DNA of 43,606 bases from Thiotrichaceae bacterium (GTDB lineage Bacteria > Pseudomonadota > Gammaproteobacteria > Thiotrichales > Thiotrichaceae), in contig JALSJU010000110.1 in NCBI GenBank assembly GCA_026989145.1, positions 1-43,606 on the forward strand. Direction: 5' to 3'. Each line of letters begins with the position of its first letter. Position 1 is the stretch's first letter. The notes below the pieces were generated by a model. That model made no database searches, was not told the origin of the DNA, and saw only the letters and a list, made by a program, of their open reading frames with translations. A program made the translations under genes and the position numbers. Shown here piece by piece: positions 8,003-16,793 of this stretch.

Positions 8003-9049
8003 TTAAACTTTTTGCATCAGTGCAACAGGGTTATCAGCTTTCTTTTTAGCAACTTCCGGAGAGATATGCCCCAGTGTCATCAACTTTTGTAAACCTTGAT
8101 CGAGTGTTTGCATGCCGTCTGCAGCACCTGTTTGTAAGGCTGATTTCATTTGAGCAATTTTATTTTCACGAATCATTGAGCGAACCGCACGTGTGCCCAT
8201 TAAAATTTCATGTGCCGCTACTCGGCCACCACCTACGCGTTTTAATAAGGTTTGAGATATTACCGCTTCGAGAGATTCAGAAAGCATAGAACGAACCATG
8301 TCTTTTTCGGCGGCAGGAAAAACATCAATAATACGGTCAATAGTTTTTGGTGCGCTGGTTGTATGTAGTGTGCCAAAGACTAAATGTCCTGTTTCAGCTG
8401 CAGAAAGTGCAAGACGGATTGTTTCTAGGTCACGCATTTCACCAACGAGAATCGTATCTGGATCTTCACGCAATGCTGAGCGTAATGCATTATCAAAACT
8501 TTGTGTGTCACGATGGACTTCTCGTTGGTTTACTAAGCTTTTCTTTGATTGATGTACAAATTCGATAGGGTCTTCTATGGTTAAAATATGTCCGTAATCG
8601 GTATCATTTTTATAATCAACCATTGCTGCTAGTGTGGTCGATTTACCTGAACCGGTTGGCCCTGTTACTAAGACCAATCCACGAGGTTTATCAGCAATTT
8701 TCTTAAAAATAGAGGGTGCATCTAAATCTTCTAAAGAAAGTATCTTGCTAGGGATGGTACGAAATACAGCCGCGGCACCACGGTTTTGGTTGTAGGCATT
8801 AACACGAAAACGTGCTACTCCTGGAATTTCAAAAGAGAAATCAGCCTCCCAACTCTCTTCATAGGTTTTACGCTGCTTGTCATTCATGATGTCATAAATC
8901 ATGCTATGCACTTCTTTATGTTCCATCGAAGGCATGTTTACGCGGCGCATATCACCGTCAACACGTATTAGAGGTGGCTCACCAGCTGAAAGGTGTAAAT
9001 CAGAGGCACCATTTTTTACTGAGAAAGCGAGTAATTGTGTAATATCCAT
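8003..9049 (-). CDS. pilT: Pilus retraction ATPase PilT
   Basis: Hexameric motor that pulls pilin back into the membrane, giving twitching motility and DNA uptake. It has 348 residues, the typical PilT length. Features: GASDLHLSAGEPP at the N-terminus, Walker A GPTGSGKS at 130-137, IEDPIEF near 158-164, Walker B DTILVGEMRD near 198-207, His box GTLHTTS near 226-232, and an AIRNLIRE-like motif, here AVRSMIREN, near 288-296, needed for retraction in PilT. It is the first of three related genes and is divergent from yggS; pilT next to yggS-proC-yggT is the usual gammaproteobacterial order. Confidence 0.97.
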   Translation of the reverse strand: MDITQLLAFSVKNGASDLHLSAGEPPLIRVDGDMRRVNMPSMEHKEVHSMIYDIMNDKQRKTYEESWEADFSFEIPGVARFRVNAYNQNRGAAAVFRTIPSKILSLEDLDAPSIFKKIADKPRGLVLVTGPTGSGKSTTLAAMVDYKNDTDYGHILTIEDPIEFVHQSKKSLVNQREVHRDTQSFDNALRSALREDPDTILVGEMRDLETIRLALSAAETGHLVFGTLHTTSAPKTIDRIIDVFPAAEKDMVRSMLSESLEAVISQTLLKRVGGGRVAAHEILMGTRAVRSMIRENKIAQMKSALQTGAADGMQTLDQGLQKLMTLGHISPEVAKKKADNPVALMQKV

Positions 9050-9140
9050 TATGCGATTCTTCTTATTTTTATTATTATTGAATTATTTTTGCAACAAACT
9101 GTTTTAATTTGATGCATTCTTACGAGTAACTTTATCACAC

Positions 9141-9824
9141 ATGAGCACATTAGCAGACAACCTCCTGACAATCGGTGCATCCATAAAAGAATATGCTGAG
9201 TGTTACCAGAGAAAAACAAAAGATATTCAGTTGCTTGCGGTGAGCAAACATCATTCTGTGCAGAAAATAGAAGAAGCTTTTAATTTAGGTCAAACAAGTT
9301 TTGGTGAGAACTATGTGCAGGAACTGCTAGAAAAAGCACGACAATTAAGTCATTTAGACCTTGAGTGGCATTTTATTGGGCCACTACAATCAAATAAAAC
9401 TAAGATGATTGCTGAGACGGTAGATTGGGTGCATACCATTGATAGACTTAAAATTGCCGAACGCTTAAATCGGCAGCGCCCAGAAAACCTTGATGCTATT
9501 AATGTGTGTATTCAAGTTAACATTAGTAACGAAGCCAGTAAGTCAGGTGTGTTAGCCAGTGATGTTGAAGCACTCGCCACTGAAATAGAAAAATTACCGC
9601 AACTTAAACTGCGTGGCTTAATGGCTATTCCTGCACCACAAACTGACTTTAATAAGCAGCGAAAAGAGTTCTCTAAACTCGCTTTACTTAAACAAGGCTT
9701 AAATATAAAAGGCTTTAAGCTTGATACATTATCCATGGGTATGAGTGCAGATAGTGAAGCGGCCATTGCAGAAGGTGCTACAATTATACGCATAGGAACC
9801 CGTATTTTTGGTGCAAGAGAATAA
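9141..9824 (+). CDS. yggS: PLP-binding homeostasis protein, YggS/PROSC family
   Basis: A single-domain alanine-racemase-like barrel of 227 residues that binds pyridoxal 5'-phosphate and keeps free PLP and amino-acid pools in balance, without a known catalytic activity. Lys36 in LLAVSKHH is the expected Schiff-base lysine. Other family signs are FGENYVQE, WHFIGPLQSNK, MGMSADSEAAI and the C-terminal GTRIFGARE. The start has no clear Shine-Dalgarno. The proC gene starts 18 bases after the stop, so the two are probably one transcript. Confidence 0.95.
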   Translation: MSTLADNLLTIGASIKEYAECYQRKTKDIQLLAVSKHHSVQKIEEAFNLGQTSFGENYVQELLEKARQLSHLDLEWHFIGPLQSNKTKMIAETVDWVHTIDRLKIAERLNRQRPENLDAINVCIQVNISNEASKSGVLASDVEALATEIEKLPQLKLRGLMAIPAPQTDFNKQRKEFSKLALLKQGLNIKGFKLDTLSMGMSADSEAAIAEGATIIRIGTRIFGARE

Positions 9825-9842
9825 AGAGGAGCTAATTCAGAT

Positions 9843-10670
9843 ATGAGTAGCAAAACGATTACGTTTATTGGTGCAGGCAATATGGCTCGCGCTTTAATTT
9901 CTGGTTTAGTGCAAGGTGAAAGTGCACTGAATATAAGAGTTGCTGATCCTAACGAAGCTCAACGCGATGCTATCACCAGCGTTTGGACTCAAATTACTGC
10001 TTTCGCTGATAATAGCACTGCTATTGATGGTGCTGATATTGTGGTCTTCGCGACTAAACCACAGGTATTACAAACGGTTTGCGAGTCATTTAAAAATAGC
10101 CTAATAACAAGCGTATCGCAAACTAAACCTTTACTCATCTCAATCGCCGCAGGCATCACCCTCGAAAGTATGCAGCAATGGTTAGGTTGTGAGATGGCTA
10201 TTGTACGTTGTATGCCAAACACCCCCGCGTTAGTACAATCAGGCATGACAGGGTTAGTGGCTAATCACAATACTAATGAAGAACAGCGAAACTTAGCAGA
10301 GAGCATTCTACGGTCTGTTGGTAATACACTGTGGTTTGATGATGAGGATAAACTTAACGCCGTAACAGCCGTTTCAGGCAGTGGTCCAGCCTACTTTTTT
10401 TTAGTTATGGAGGCGATGCAAGCATCCGCACAAAAGCTCGGACTGGACGAAAAAGATGCGCGCTTGCTAGTTTTGCAAACCGCCTTTGGTGCCGCTAAGC
10501 TAGCACTAGAAAGCGAAGATGATGCGGCAACGTTACGTCAACGTGTAACCTCAAAAGGCGGCACGACAGAAGCGGCTTTAAAGGTATTAATAGATGGAGG
10601 CTTATCAACGCTATTTGAGGATGCAATAGTCGCTGCGAACAATCGTTCTATTGAGTTGAGGAATCTCTGA
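9843..10670 (+). CDS. proC: Pyrroline-5-carboxylate reductase ProC
   Basis: Last enzyme of proline synthesis: reduces 1-pyrroline-5-carboxylate with NAD(P)H. 275 residues, normal length. A Rossmann fold starts at once (FIGAGNMARALISGL); VFATKPQ, CMPNTPA, the AVSGSGPAYFF active-site stretch near 180-190 and the VTSKGGTTEAAL signature near 235 are all present. An AGAGGAG lies 15 bases ahead of the ATG. The final residues LRNL and the TGA stop fall inside the left inverted repeat of the 10656-10924 element, so the natural C-terminus may have been replaced there. Confidence 0.97.
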   Translation: MSSKTITFIGAGNMARALISGLVQGESALNIRVADPNEAQRDAITSVWTQITAFADNSTAIDGADIVVFATKPQVLQTVCESFKNSLITSVSQTKPLLISIAAGITLESMQQWLGCEMAIVRCMPNTPALVQSGMTGLVANHNTNEEQRNLAESILRSVGNTLWFDDEDKLNAVTAVSGSGPAYFFLVMEAMQASAQKLGLDEKDARLLVLQTAFGAAKLALESEDDAATLRQRVTSKGGTTEAALKVLIDGGLSTLFEDAIVAANNRSIELRNL

Positions 10671-10924
10671 TTAAGTCCCATAAATTCTGGCAACGCCAAA
10701 TTTCCAGCATCAAGGCATGTGAGCTTTTAATGCTTACTGCCTTTAAAGTGAACATAACACAGAGGCTGTGAATTTGGCTAAGCCCCAAAGGGTAAGACTC
10801 TAGGGCAGCATCTCCGTTGTTGTATTTCTCATGAAGGCAATAAGCATTCATTTCAAAATACGCCTAGGATATACTGCCCTAGAGACTTACAGAATTTTAT
10901 GGGACTTAATCAGGGTTTCCTTAA
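10656..10924 (+). repeat. Structured inverted-repeat element, copy 1 (MITE-like or RNA-forming)
   Basis: A 269-base non-coding block between proC and yggT. Left terminus 10656-10689 and right terminus 10890-10924 are imperfect inverted repeats (about 31 of 34 match, plus one indel), ending TTAAGGAAACYCTGATTAAG. Inside lie nested helices: GCCAAATT with AATTTGGC; AAGGCA with TGCCTT enclosing GTGAGC with GCTTAC; CCC-aaa-GGG at the TTGGCTAAGCC motif (10774-10784); and a long helix 10792-10808 with 10874-10890 (16 of 17). That helix encloses the core TCCGTTGTTGT and AAATACGCCT, where GTATTT can pair with AAATAC. No open reading frame fits. The same core recurs at 36.5 kb within a helix of different sequence. 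Confidence 0.75.
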
Positions 10925-10992
10925 GTCAAGGTTAAGTAAACAACACGTAAAATAGTAAGGGGCAGGTTTGCCTAAATAAAAAGGGGGCAATA

Positions 10993-11541
10993 ATGGGTTT
11001 AGCCGTAGATATTTCGGTTTTTTTAATTGATACAATTTTTTCTTTGTATATTGCAGCAGTCGTGATTCGTTTGCTACTCGGTTTTGTGCGCGCTGATTTT
11101 AACAACCCTTTTTCACAATTTTTAGTTAAAATTACCAGCCCTGTACTCGTGCCATTGCGTCGTTTTGTACCTGCAATGGGGTCGATTGATAGCTCCGCTG
11201 TTGTTTTAGCATTTTTATTGACCGTTATTAAATTGGGTTTAATGTTACTGTTAAAAACAGGCAGCCTACATTTTCCGGAGTTATTAATTTATGCAATCGG
11301 TGATCTATTAAAGTTAGTCCTTTATATTTACTTATTTTCACTAATTATTCAGGCAATTACTAGCTGGATTGGTAACTCACACGGCAACCCGATTTCACCG
11401 CTGCTAAATAGTTTAACCAACCCCATTTTACGTCCTATTAGAAAAGTTGTACCGTTAATAGGCATGATGGATTTATCACCGTTAGTGGCTATCTTAGGGA
11501 TTAATATTTTATTAATGATTGTCACAAGGGTGTTTGTATAA
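10993..11541 (+). CDS. yggT: YggT family membrane protein
   Basis: A 182-residue integral membrane protein with two tandem YggT domains: each has a hydrophobic helix followed by a conserved SP-lPLRRFVP-like loop (SPVLVPLRRFVPAMG near residues 50-65 and NPILRPIRKVVPLIG near 140-155). The family is linked to proline/osmotic genes and to cell division or membrane organisation, but its exact role is unsettled. An AGGGGG Shine-Dalgarno sits just before the ATG. It usually follows yggS-proC directly; here a 269-base repeat element separates it from proC. Confidence 0.92.
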   Translation: MGLAVDISVFLIDTIFSLYIAAVVIRLLLGFVRADFNNPFSQFLVKITSPVLVPLRRFVPAMGSIDSSAVVLAFLLTVIKLGLMLLLKTGSLHFPELLIYAIGDLLKLVLYIYLFSLIIQAITSWIGNSHGNPISPLLNSLTNPILRPIRKVVPLIGMMDLSPLVAILGINILLMIVTRVFV

Positions 11542-11614
11542 TTAAAACGGGTTATGCAAAATTATAATAATAAAAATCAGCTAACTATTCGCCTATCTTT
11601 AAGGAGCAGCAATC

Positions 11615-13060
11615 ATGCTCTTTAATAGTTTTGAATACATTTTCGCGTTCTTACCCTTAGTTTTCTTTTTATATTTTGCTTTAAGCAAAGTAAGAATCCA
11701 CTTCGCTAAAGTTCTTTTAATTTTCGCTTCACTGTTTTTTTATGCATGGTGGAAGTTAGAATACCTACCGATTTTATTGGCTTCAATAGTCTTTAATTTC
11801 ACTGTTGCGGACTTAATTCGAGAAAATAAACTCCGCAGTTTTATGCCTAAAAAGGCTGTATTAATTTTTGGAGTAGTTGCAAACATTGCATTGTTAGCTT
11901 ATTACAAATACGCTGATTTCTTTATCGAAAATGTCAATGCTGTTCTTGGTACTGAGTATTCGTCACTAAAATTACTGTTGCCATTAGCTATATCCTTTTT
12001 CACTTTTCAACAAATTACCTATTTAGTAGACAGTTATCGGGGTGATATTAAAAAGCACAGTTTCCTTAGCTACACTTTATTCGTCACCTTCTTTCCACAG
12101 TTAATCGCTGGGCCAATTGTGCATCACAAAGAGATGATTCCGCAGTTTGAATCAAAATTAAACTGGGTCAAAGATTACCAGAATATTGTGATGGGTCTGT
12201 TTATTTTCTCCTTGGGTTTGTTTAAAAAAGTGATGATTGCCGATCAGTTTGCGGTTTGGGCTTCTGCTGGCTTTGATGGTTCTCAAACGCTTAGTTTATT
12301 AGAAGCATGGGCAACATCACTCTCCTATACCTTTCAGCTTTACTTTGATTTTAGTGGTTATACCGATATGGCGATTGGCGCGGCATTACTGTTTAATATC
12401 AAACTACCTTTTAACTTTAACAGCCCTTACAAAGCATTAAATATTCAAGATTTTTGGCGACGTTGGCACATGACGTTGACACGCTTTTTAACCGAGTACA
12501 TTTACATTCCACTAGGTGGAAGCCATAATGGGAAATTACGTACTTACATCAATATCATGATTGTGTTTCTTATTGGTGGCATGTGGCATGGCGCGGGTTG
12601 GACATTCATTTTTTGGGGTTTTTTACACGGCCTAGCTTTAGCTATTCACCGGGGTTGGGGGGCGTTATCAATCCAAGTGCCGCGTTGGTTAGCATGGTTT
12701 ATTACCTTCAACTTTGTAAACATTGCCTGGGTGTTTTTCCGTGCGAATACCTTTGATGATGCATTGAAGGTTATTAAAGGTATGTTCTCTGGCAGTATTG
12801 TGTTGCCTGAGTTGCTGGCAAGTAAACTGGGTTTCTTACAATCCTATGGTTTCGAGTTTGGCGCATTAGCTAACATTACGCCATTAAGTATTGGCTTTAT
12901 TTTGCTGGGCTTTGGGCTGGTATTAGTACCAAAAAACACCATGCAGTTGATGCAAACTCAGCTTGTTAGTGGGCGAGCTATCTTTCTATCTGCGTTACTA
13001 TTTTCTATTAGCATTCTGTCCTTTTATAAGGTTTCAGAGTTTATCTACTTTAACTTTTAG
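11615..13060 (+). CDS. MBOAT-family O-acyltransferase (AlgI/DltB-like)
   Basis: A 481-residue polytopic membrane protein of the MBOAT family. These proteins move acyl groups from the cytoplasm to an extracellular polymer or lipid. Conserved signs are FAWWKLEY-like start (FYAWWKLEYLPIL), FFPQLIAGPIVHH near 160-171, YFDFSGYTDMAIG near 243-255, FWRRWHMTL with His285, and GGMWHGAGWTF with His325, the likely catalytic histidine. AAGGAGC precedes the ATG. It is followed 8 bases later by an SGNH-like protein, the same pairing as AlgI with AlgJ/AlgX or DltB with DltD. No polymer synthase genes are nearby, so the substrate is unknown and alginate should not be assumed. Confidence 0.93.
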   Translation: MLFNSFEYIFAFLPLVFFLYFALSKVRIHFAKVLLIFASLFFYAWWKLEYLPILLASIVFNFTVADLIRENKLRSFMPKKAVLIFGVVANIALLAYYKYADFFIENVNAVLGTEYSSLKLLLPLAISFFTFQQITYLVDSYRGDIKKHSFLSYTLFVTFFPQLIAGPIVHHKEMIPQFESKLNWVKDYQNIVMGLFIFSLGLFKKVMIADQFAVWASAGFDGSQTLSLLEAWATSLSYTFQLYFDFSGYTDMAIGAALLFNIKLPFNFNSPYKALNIQDFWRRWHMTLTRFLTEYIYIPLGGSHNGKLRTYINIMIVFLIGGMWHGAGWTFIFWGFLHGLALAIHRGWGALSIQVPRWLAWFITFNFVNIAWVFFRANTFDDALKVIKGMFSGSIVLPELLASKLGFLQSYGFEFGALANITPLSIGFILLGFGLVLVPKNTMQLMQTQLVSGRAIFLSALLFSISILSFYKVSEFIYFNF

Positions 13061-13068
13061 GTAAAAAA

Positions 13069-14127
13069 ATGAAAAATAAAAGCAAAGTTAAACTCTGGAT
13101 AGGCGTAGTTCTCAGTGTGATTGTTACCGTTGTTTCGCTGAACTATGTGATTGATCCACTATGGGTTTTCTCTCACAGTAACGCGCTTAATAATAAGCAG
13201 CCGGTATTCAATGAGCGTCAGCAGAAAACCAATAAGCTTTATTTTGGATTAGCGACTGGAGAAACACAAAAATATGACTCATTAATGATAGGTAGTAGCC
13301 GGGGGGCGATGTTTGATCAGAATGACTTCGATGGCATGAAACTTTTCAATTATTCGGCAAACAATATGGAGCCATGGGAATATTCAGGTTGGATTGAGGT
13401 TGCTAAAAAAATCAAAGGCAGTGACTTTAAAAATATCGTTATCGCCCTAGACTTTTTTAGTGCTCAAAATAAAGCAGGTGAAGTCACTAACCCAGAAGAG
13501 CTACCTGAAAGTTACTTACAACGCGCTCAAGAAAAGCTTTACCCTTACCGTTCCTTACTTAGTTTAGATACTGCAAACAATGCGTTTAAAGGCTTGATGA
13601 AAGCGGTCCGATCCCCTGGAGTTGAATACTACAATAGACAAAATGTGAAAGTCGCCACCCAAGTTTCTGCAGAACAACGCGATCAATATATTCAATGGAA
13701 TATTGAAGATCATCAAAAGGATTTTGGTGAAAATTATCGCTACAACACGGATTGGGTCAATTTGTTAGAAACCTTGAAAACACAGAATCCAACGACTAAT
13801 TTTATCATTCTCACTACTCCAGTTAGTAAAATTTGGTTTGATGAATTTGTAAATCCAAAACATCTGGATGATTATAAGCGCTGGTTAAAAGAGACAGTAG
13901 GGGTCTTTGGTAAAGTGCATCACTTTATGTATATGAATAGCGTGACTAAAAACGTGGATAACTTCTTTGATGCGCATCATGTTTATCAACGGGTAACACA
14001 AATGATGGCAAAAAAAGTAAGTATGGATGCTCGTGACTCGAACAAGACTTTACTTGATGACTTTGGTTTGGTGTTAACACCTAAGAGCATTAAAGCTTAT
14101 CTGGCAGGTTTAAAAGTAACTCGGTAG
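13069..14127 (+). CDS. Membrane-anchored SGNH-hydrolase-like partner of the MBOAT protein
   Basis: A 352-residue protein with an N-terminal signal anchor (about 9-28) and an extracytoplasmic domain. The GSSRG motif at 75-79 (after SLMI) matches the serine block of SGNH/DltD-like proteins, and DAHH at 301-304 near the C-terminus supplies a plausible Asp-x-x-His pair. IVIALDFFSAQN and FIILTTPVSK fit the beta strands of that fold. It starts 8 bases after the MBOAT gene and is likely translated with it. By analogy with DltB-DltD and AlgI-AlgJ it would complete acyl transfer to the final acceptor outside the membrane; this is inference from fold and context. Confidence 0.75.
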   Translation: MKNKSKVKLWIGVVLSVIVTVVSLNYVIDPLWVFSHSNALNNKQPVFNERQQKTNKLYFGLATGETQKYDSLMIGSSRGAMFDQNDFDGMKLFNYSANNMEPWEYSGWIEVAKKIKGSDFKNIVIALDFFSAQNKAGEVTNPEELPESYLQRAQEKLYPYRSLLSLDTANNAFKGLMKAVRSPGVEYYNRQNVKVATQVSAEQRDQYIQWNIEDHQKDFGENYRYNTDWVNLLETLKTQNPTTNFIILTTPVSKIWFDEFVNPKHLDDYKRWLKETVGVFGKVHHFMYMNSVTKNVDNFFDAHHVYQRVTQMMAKKVSMDARDSNKTLLDDFGLVLTPKSIKAYLAGLKVTR

Positions 14128-14206
14128 TGGCTGATGTAGAACCCTGAAGAACATCGGATTTATTTATCGTATTGATAATATTCATATATTGTGAAATTAT
14201 AAGTAG

Positions 14207-15307
14207 ATGGTAACATTTATTAGAAACTATATTTTGGTACTGTGTTTGTTGATGCTTAGTACATCAGGAGAGGCAACTCTGTATGAGGATGCGGAACAAT
14301 ACGGTGTGCAAAATAATATACAAAAACCAACGAGAACTGTCGATGGTTGGTATATTTATGATTCCGATCCTACGGGCGCGGTGGTCAATAGCGTTTATGA
14401 TGCAATAAAACAAAGCCATGTGATTCAATTTATAGGTCAAGCAAATACTAATGCCAATGGTTATGTGATCGGTGACTGGACACCTACAAGCCCTGGTAGC
14501 TGGAATAATACTACGGAATTTAATGTCAACTGGTGTCATCGTTATGCAGGCACTTATACAGTGTTTATGCGAATATACGTCACGAATCCCGTTACTTATA
14601 CACACCCGAATGGTAATACGTATACGACTGATCAACGTTATTTAACTTACAGCGCTTCTACTACCGACAATGGTATTAATGCTACTTATCCAAATTACAT
14701 CTATTTTGGTTTGGGCAGTAGCACACAAAATGGTCAGTGGCATTCTATTCAAAGAAATATGTTGGCAGATTTACAACAATTTGAACCAGGTAATACGATT
14801 AAGTCAGTGACTGCCTTTTTGATTCGAGGCAATGGAAAAGTGGATGATATCGAACTGACAGCACAGCCATTAAACCCAGTCATTAGTTTAAAGAAAACCT
14901 CAAAAACTATCCATGACCCTGTTAATGGCTTAATCAACCCTAAGGCGATTCCAGGTGCGACCTTGGAATATACGATCACTGCCAAAAATACCTCACGTGG
15001 CGCAGCAGATGAGGGCACAATAGCAGTGAAAGATAAAGTACCCGCTAAAATGAAACTCTGTGTTGCTAATACAGCTCAATGTATCGTCCCAAGCTTGGGT
15101 TCTGCCAATAACACCAGTGGCTTAAGCCTAGCCAGTGTTAAATATTCTAATAACAGTGGCACTAGCTTTGCTTATACCCCTGTTGCAGATTCGGGCGGTT
15201 ATGACAGTACAGTAACGGATATTAAATACATCTTTAATAATCAATTTAAAGGCAGTTGCGGTGATGATCGTAGTATTCAATTGAAGATGCGTATGGGGGT
15301 TAAATAA
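14207..15307 (+). CDS. Secreted protein with C-terminal DUF11 domain
   Basis: A 366-residue protein with a signal peptide (about 1-23, ending near SGEAT). Residues 24-225 form a beta-rich domain I cannot name, with many Asn, Thr and Tyr. Residues 230-366 resemble a DUF11 repeat: ISLKKTSKT, then PGATLEYTITAKNTS and VKDKVPAKM. DUF11 modules are Ig-like adhesion or stalk domains. A start at this ATG gives a clean signal peptide although no Shine-Dalgarno is visible. It lies 79 bases after the SGNH-like gene. A cell-surface or matrix protein is the best guess. Confidence 0.7.
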   Translation: MVTFIRNYILVLCLLMLSTSGEATLYEDAEQYGVQNNIQKPTRTVDGWYIYDSDPTGAVVNSVYDAIKQSHVIQFIGQANTNANGYVIGDWTPTSPGSWNNTTEFNVNWCHRYAGTYTVFMRIYVTNPVTYTHPNGNTYTTDQRYLTYSASTTDNGINATYPNYIYFGLGSSTQNGQWHSIQRNMLADLQQFEPGNTIKSVTAFLIRGNGKVDDIELTAQPLNPVISLKKTSKTIHDPVNGLINPKAIPGATLEYTITAKNTSRGAADEGTIAVKDKVPAKMKLCVANTAQCIVPSLGSANNTSGLSLASVKYSNNSGTSFAYTPVADSGGYDSTVTDIKYIFNNQFKGSCGDDRSIQLKMRMGVK

Positions 15308-15393
15308 GTACTACGCCTTGAAGTGCTACATGGTACAGTCTGATAAGCGCACCAATACACTTCTTTTGAAGTCATTACGCAGTATCTCAGTAA

Positions 15394-15936
15394 TTACCAT
15401 TGAATCTCAACTTTACGGCGGCCCCATTTAAAAGCATTACGTTTATTCATTCCCATATAAATATCAATCTTCTTGCGCCAACGTTTATTCATTTTATCGA
15501 GTACTAAATACTCGCCATCAAGCCCTTTGATACGAATTTTTTGGCGGTGTTTTAAACCGTATATATTGAGTAAATCACGTGATACAGCAATTACTTTCAT
15601 GCCGGGTGCTAAACGATCACCCCAAGCCGCAATATTGGGCGTGCTATCTGTTTGGCCCACATGAGAGGTATAGGCGGTAGCCGTAACGCGAAGTGAATTT
15701 AAATATCTTTTAGATCTTTTTCTCATTGAAGTCGGCGTTACGCGCCATTCTGAGCCCCATGTACGAACTCTTGTGAATCCCTGATTTTCTAAGGTTTGGT
15801 AAATTGCTTCAACTTGATCTGTATGTGATGCGGTTAAAGTTGTTTTTATTGTATTTCGTCCTGGGCCTGCCATCGTGGTAGCAGAATAACCCGCAAGGGT
15901 GAGTAGTAGTAAAAGTTTATGTACGTTAACTAACAT
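15394..15936 (-). CDS. Secreted 3D-domain protein
   Basis: A 180-residue protein with a signal peptide (about 1-24). The C-terminal half is a 3D (double-psi beta-barrel) domain: VTATAYTSHVGQTDSTPN, AAWGDRLAPGM, and a terminal DKMNKRW with KKIDIYMGMNKRNA, where the aspartates give the three-Asp signature of MltA-like and Rpf-like proteins. Such domains bind or cut peptidoglycan. The N-terminal half (about 30-85) has TLENQGFTRVRTWGSEW, of no clear family. It stands alone on the minus strand, opposite to both neighbours. A wall-acting function is inferred from the domain. Confidence 0.75.
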   Translation of the reverse strand: MLVNVHKLLLLLTLAGYSATTMAGPGRNTIKTTLTASHTDQVEAIYQTLENQGFTRVRTWGSEWRVTPTSMRKRSKRYLNSLRVTATAYTSHVGQTDSTPNIAAWGDRLAPGMKVIAVSRDLLNIYGLKHRQKIRIKGLDGEYLVLDKMNKRWRKKIDIYMGMNKRNAFKWGRRKVEIQW

Positions 15937-16205
15937 TCTTGTCGCTCGGTAATTGATAAAGATCCTCCCCCAAGGACAGAGCGTATATTAGCAAACAATG
16001 ATTAACTAAGAAACTTTTTAGTTTTATTTCATAAAAGTTAATAAAAAACAGTTGGTTACATTAAGGTAAATTACTCTGATCAAAGGTAATGTAGATTTAA
16101 AGCTCTAGTTTGAGTCATATCTTATGCAATACGGAGGAGGTTCTAGACAATTGAGTTCATTCTTGGCTTATGAGAGAATTGAGGCTTAAATTAGAGGGGT
16201 ATTTC

Positions 16206-16793
16206 ATGTTTACACGACTCACAATTCTTTCTTTAGCGCTTTTATTGGGCTTAGGCGCTTGCAGCAATGACGATGATGATAAAAAAGAAGCTTCTACGGA
16301 GCAAGAAGCCAAAATTATATTATCAGCTGATGGGATTGGTACGCTTAATGCCGATAGCTCTTTTAATATGCATCAAGTAACGTTGGCATTTGGTGATTAC
16401 AATGTTGTTGAGGAGTTAAATTATCATACCGGAACACCTTATCCCGTTATTCGGGTCGCTGATGGAGTTAAAAACCTGATGACGATTATTCCAGATGCCT
16501 CACAGCAAAACATTTACTCTGTGATTGTTGAAGATAACTTAATTACAAACAGTTTAGGTCATCACTTAGGCACGCCTTATAAAACAGTTTATGCTGAAAA
16601 AACTGAGCAATGCCAAGCGGGTTCGGAAGATATGTTGGGTAAGGCATTGTGTTATGCACCGAAAACCCCCAATATTATTTACGTCTTTCATGGTAAATCT
16701 GGTCATGCTGTCGATGGCAAGTTACCTTCTAAGGAAGATTTGCAGGAATGGGTTTTAGAATCTATTATTTGGCGTCCTAAGTCTAAATCCTGA
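16206..16793 (+). CDS. Putative lipoprotein, unknown function
   Basis: From the ATG at 16206 the protein has 195 residues and begins with a textbook lipoprotein signal: FTRLTILSLALLLGLGAC with Cys19 in the lipobox, followed by acidic NDDDDKK. GAGGGG lies 8 bases before this ATG, which decides it over the upstream ATG at 16170 (which would spoil the signal peptide). The mature domain contains ILSADGIGTLN, TGTPYPVIRVADG and a late NIIYVFHGKSG stretch. I do not recognise the family; it may bind at the envelope. The stop codon lies in the left arm of the inverted-repeat element at 16790-16913. Confidence 0.7.
   Translation: MFTRLTILSLALLLGLGACSNDDDDKKEASTEQEAKIILSADGIGTLNADSSFNMHQVTLAFGDYNVVEELNYHTGTPYPVIRVADGVKNLMTIIPDASQQNIYSVIVEDNLITNSLGHHLGTPYKTVYAEKTEQCQAGSEDMLGKALCYAPKTPNIIYVFHGKSGHAVDGKLPSKEDLQEWVLESIIWRPKSKS

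Noticed and set aside
11615-13060. Naming the MBOAT gene algI
   Set aside because: No alginate synthesis genes are nearby; only the acyltransferase family can be supported.
14264-14635. 123-residue open frame on the minus strand
   Set aside because: It is antisense to the DUF11 protein gene, has no ribosome site and a composition typical of a shadow frame.
16065-16100. Possible Fnr half site CTGATCAA upstream of the 16.2 kb lipoprotein
   Set aside because: Only one arm fits; the other arm is ATTAC, not TTGAT.
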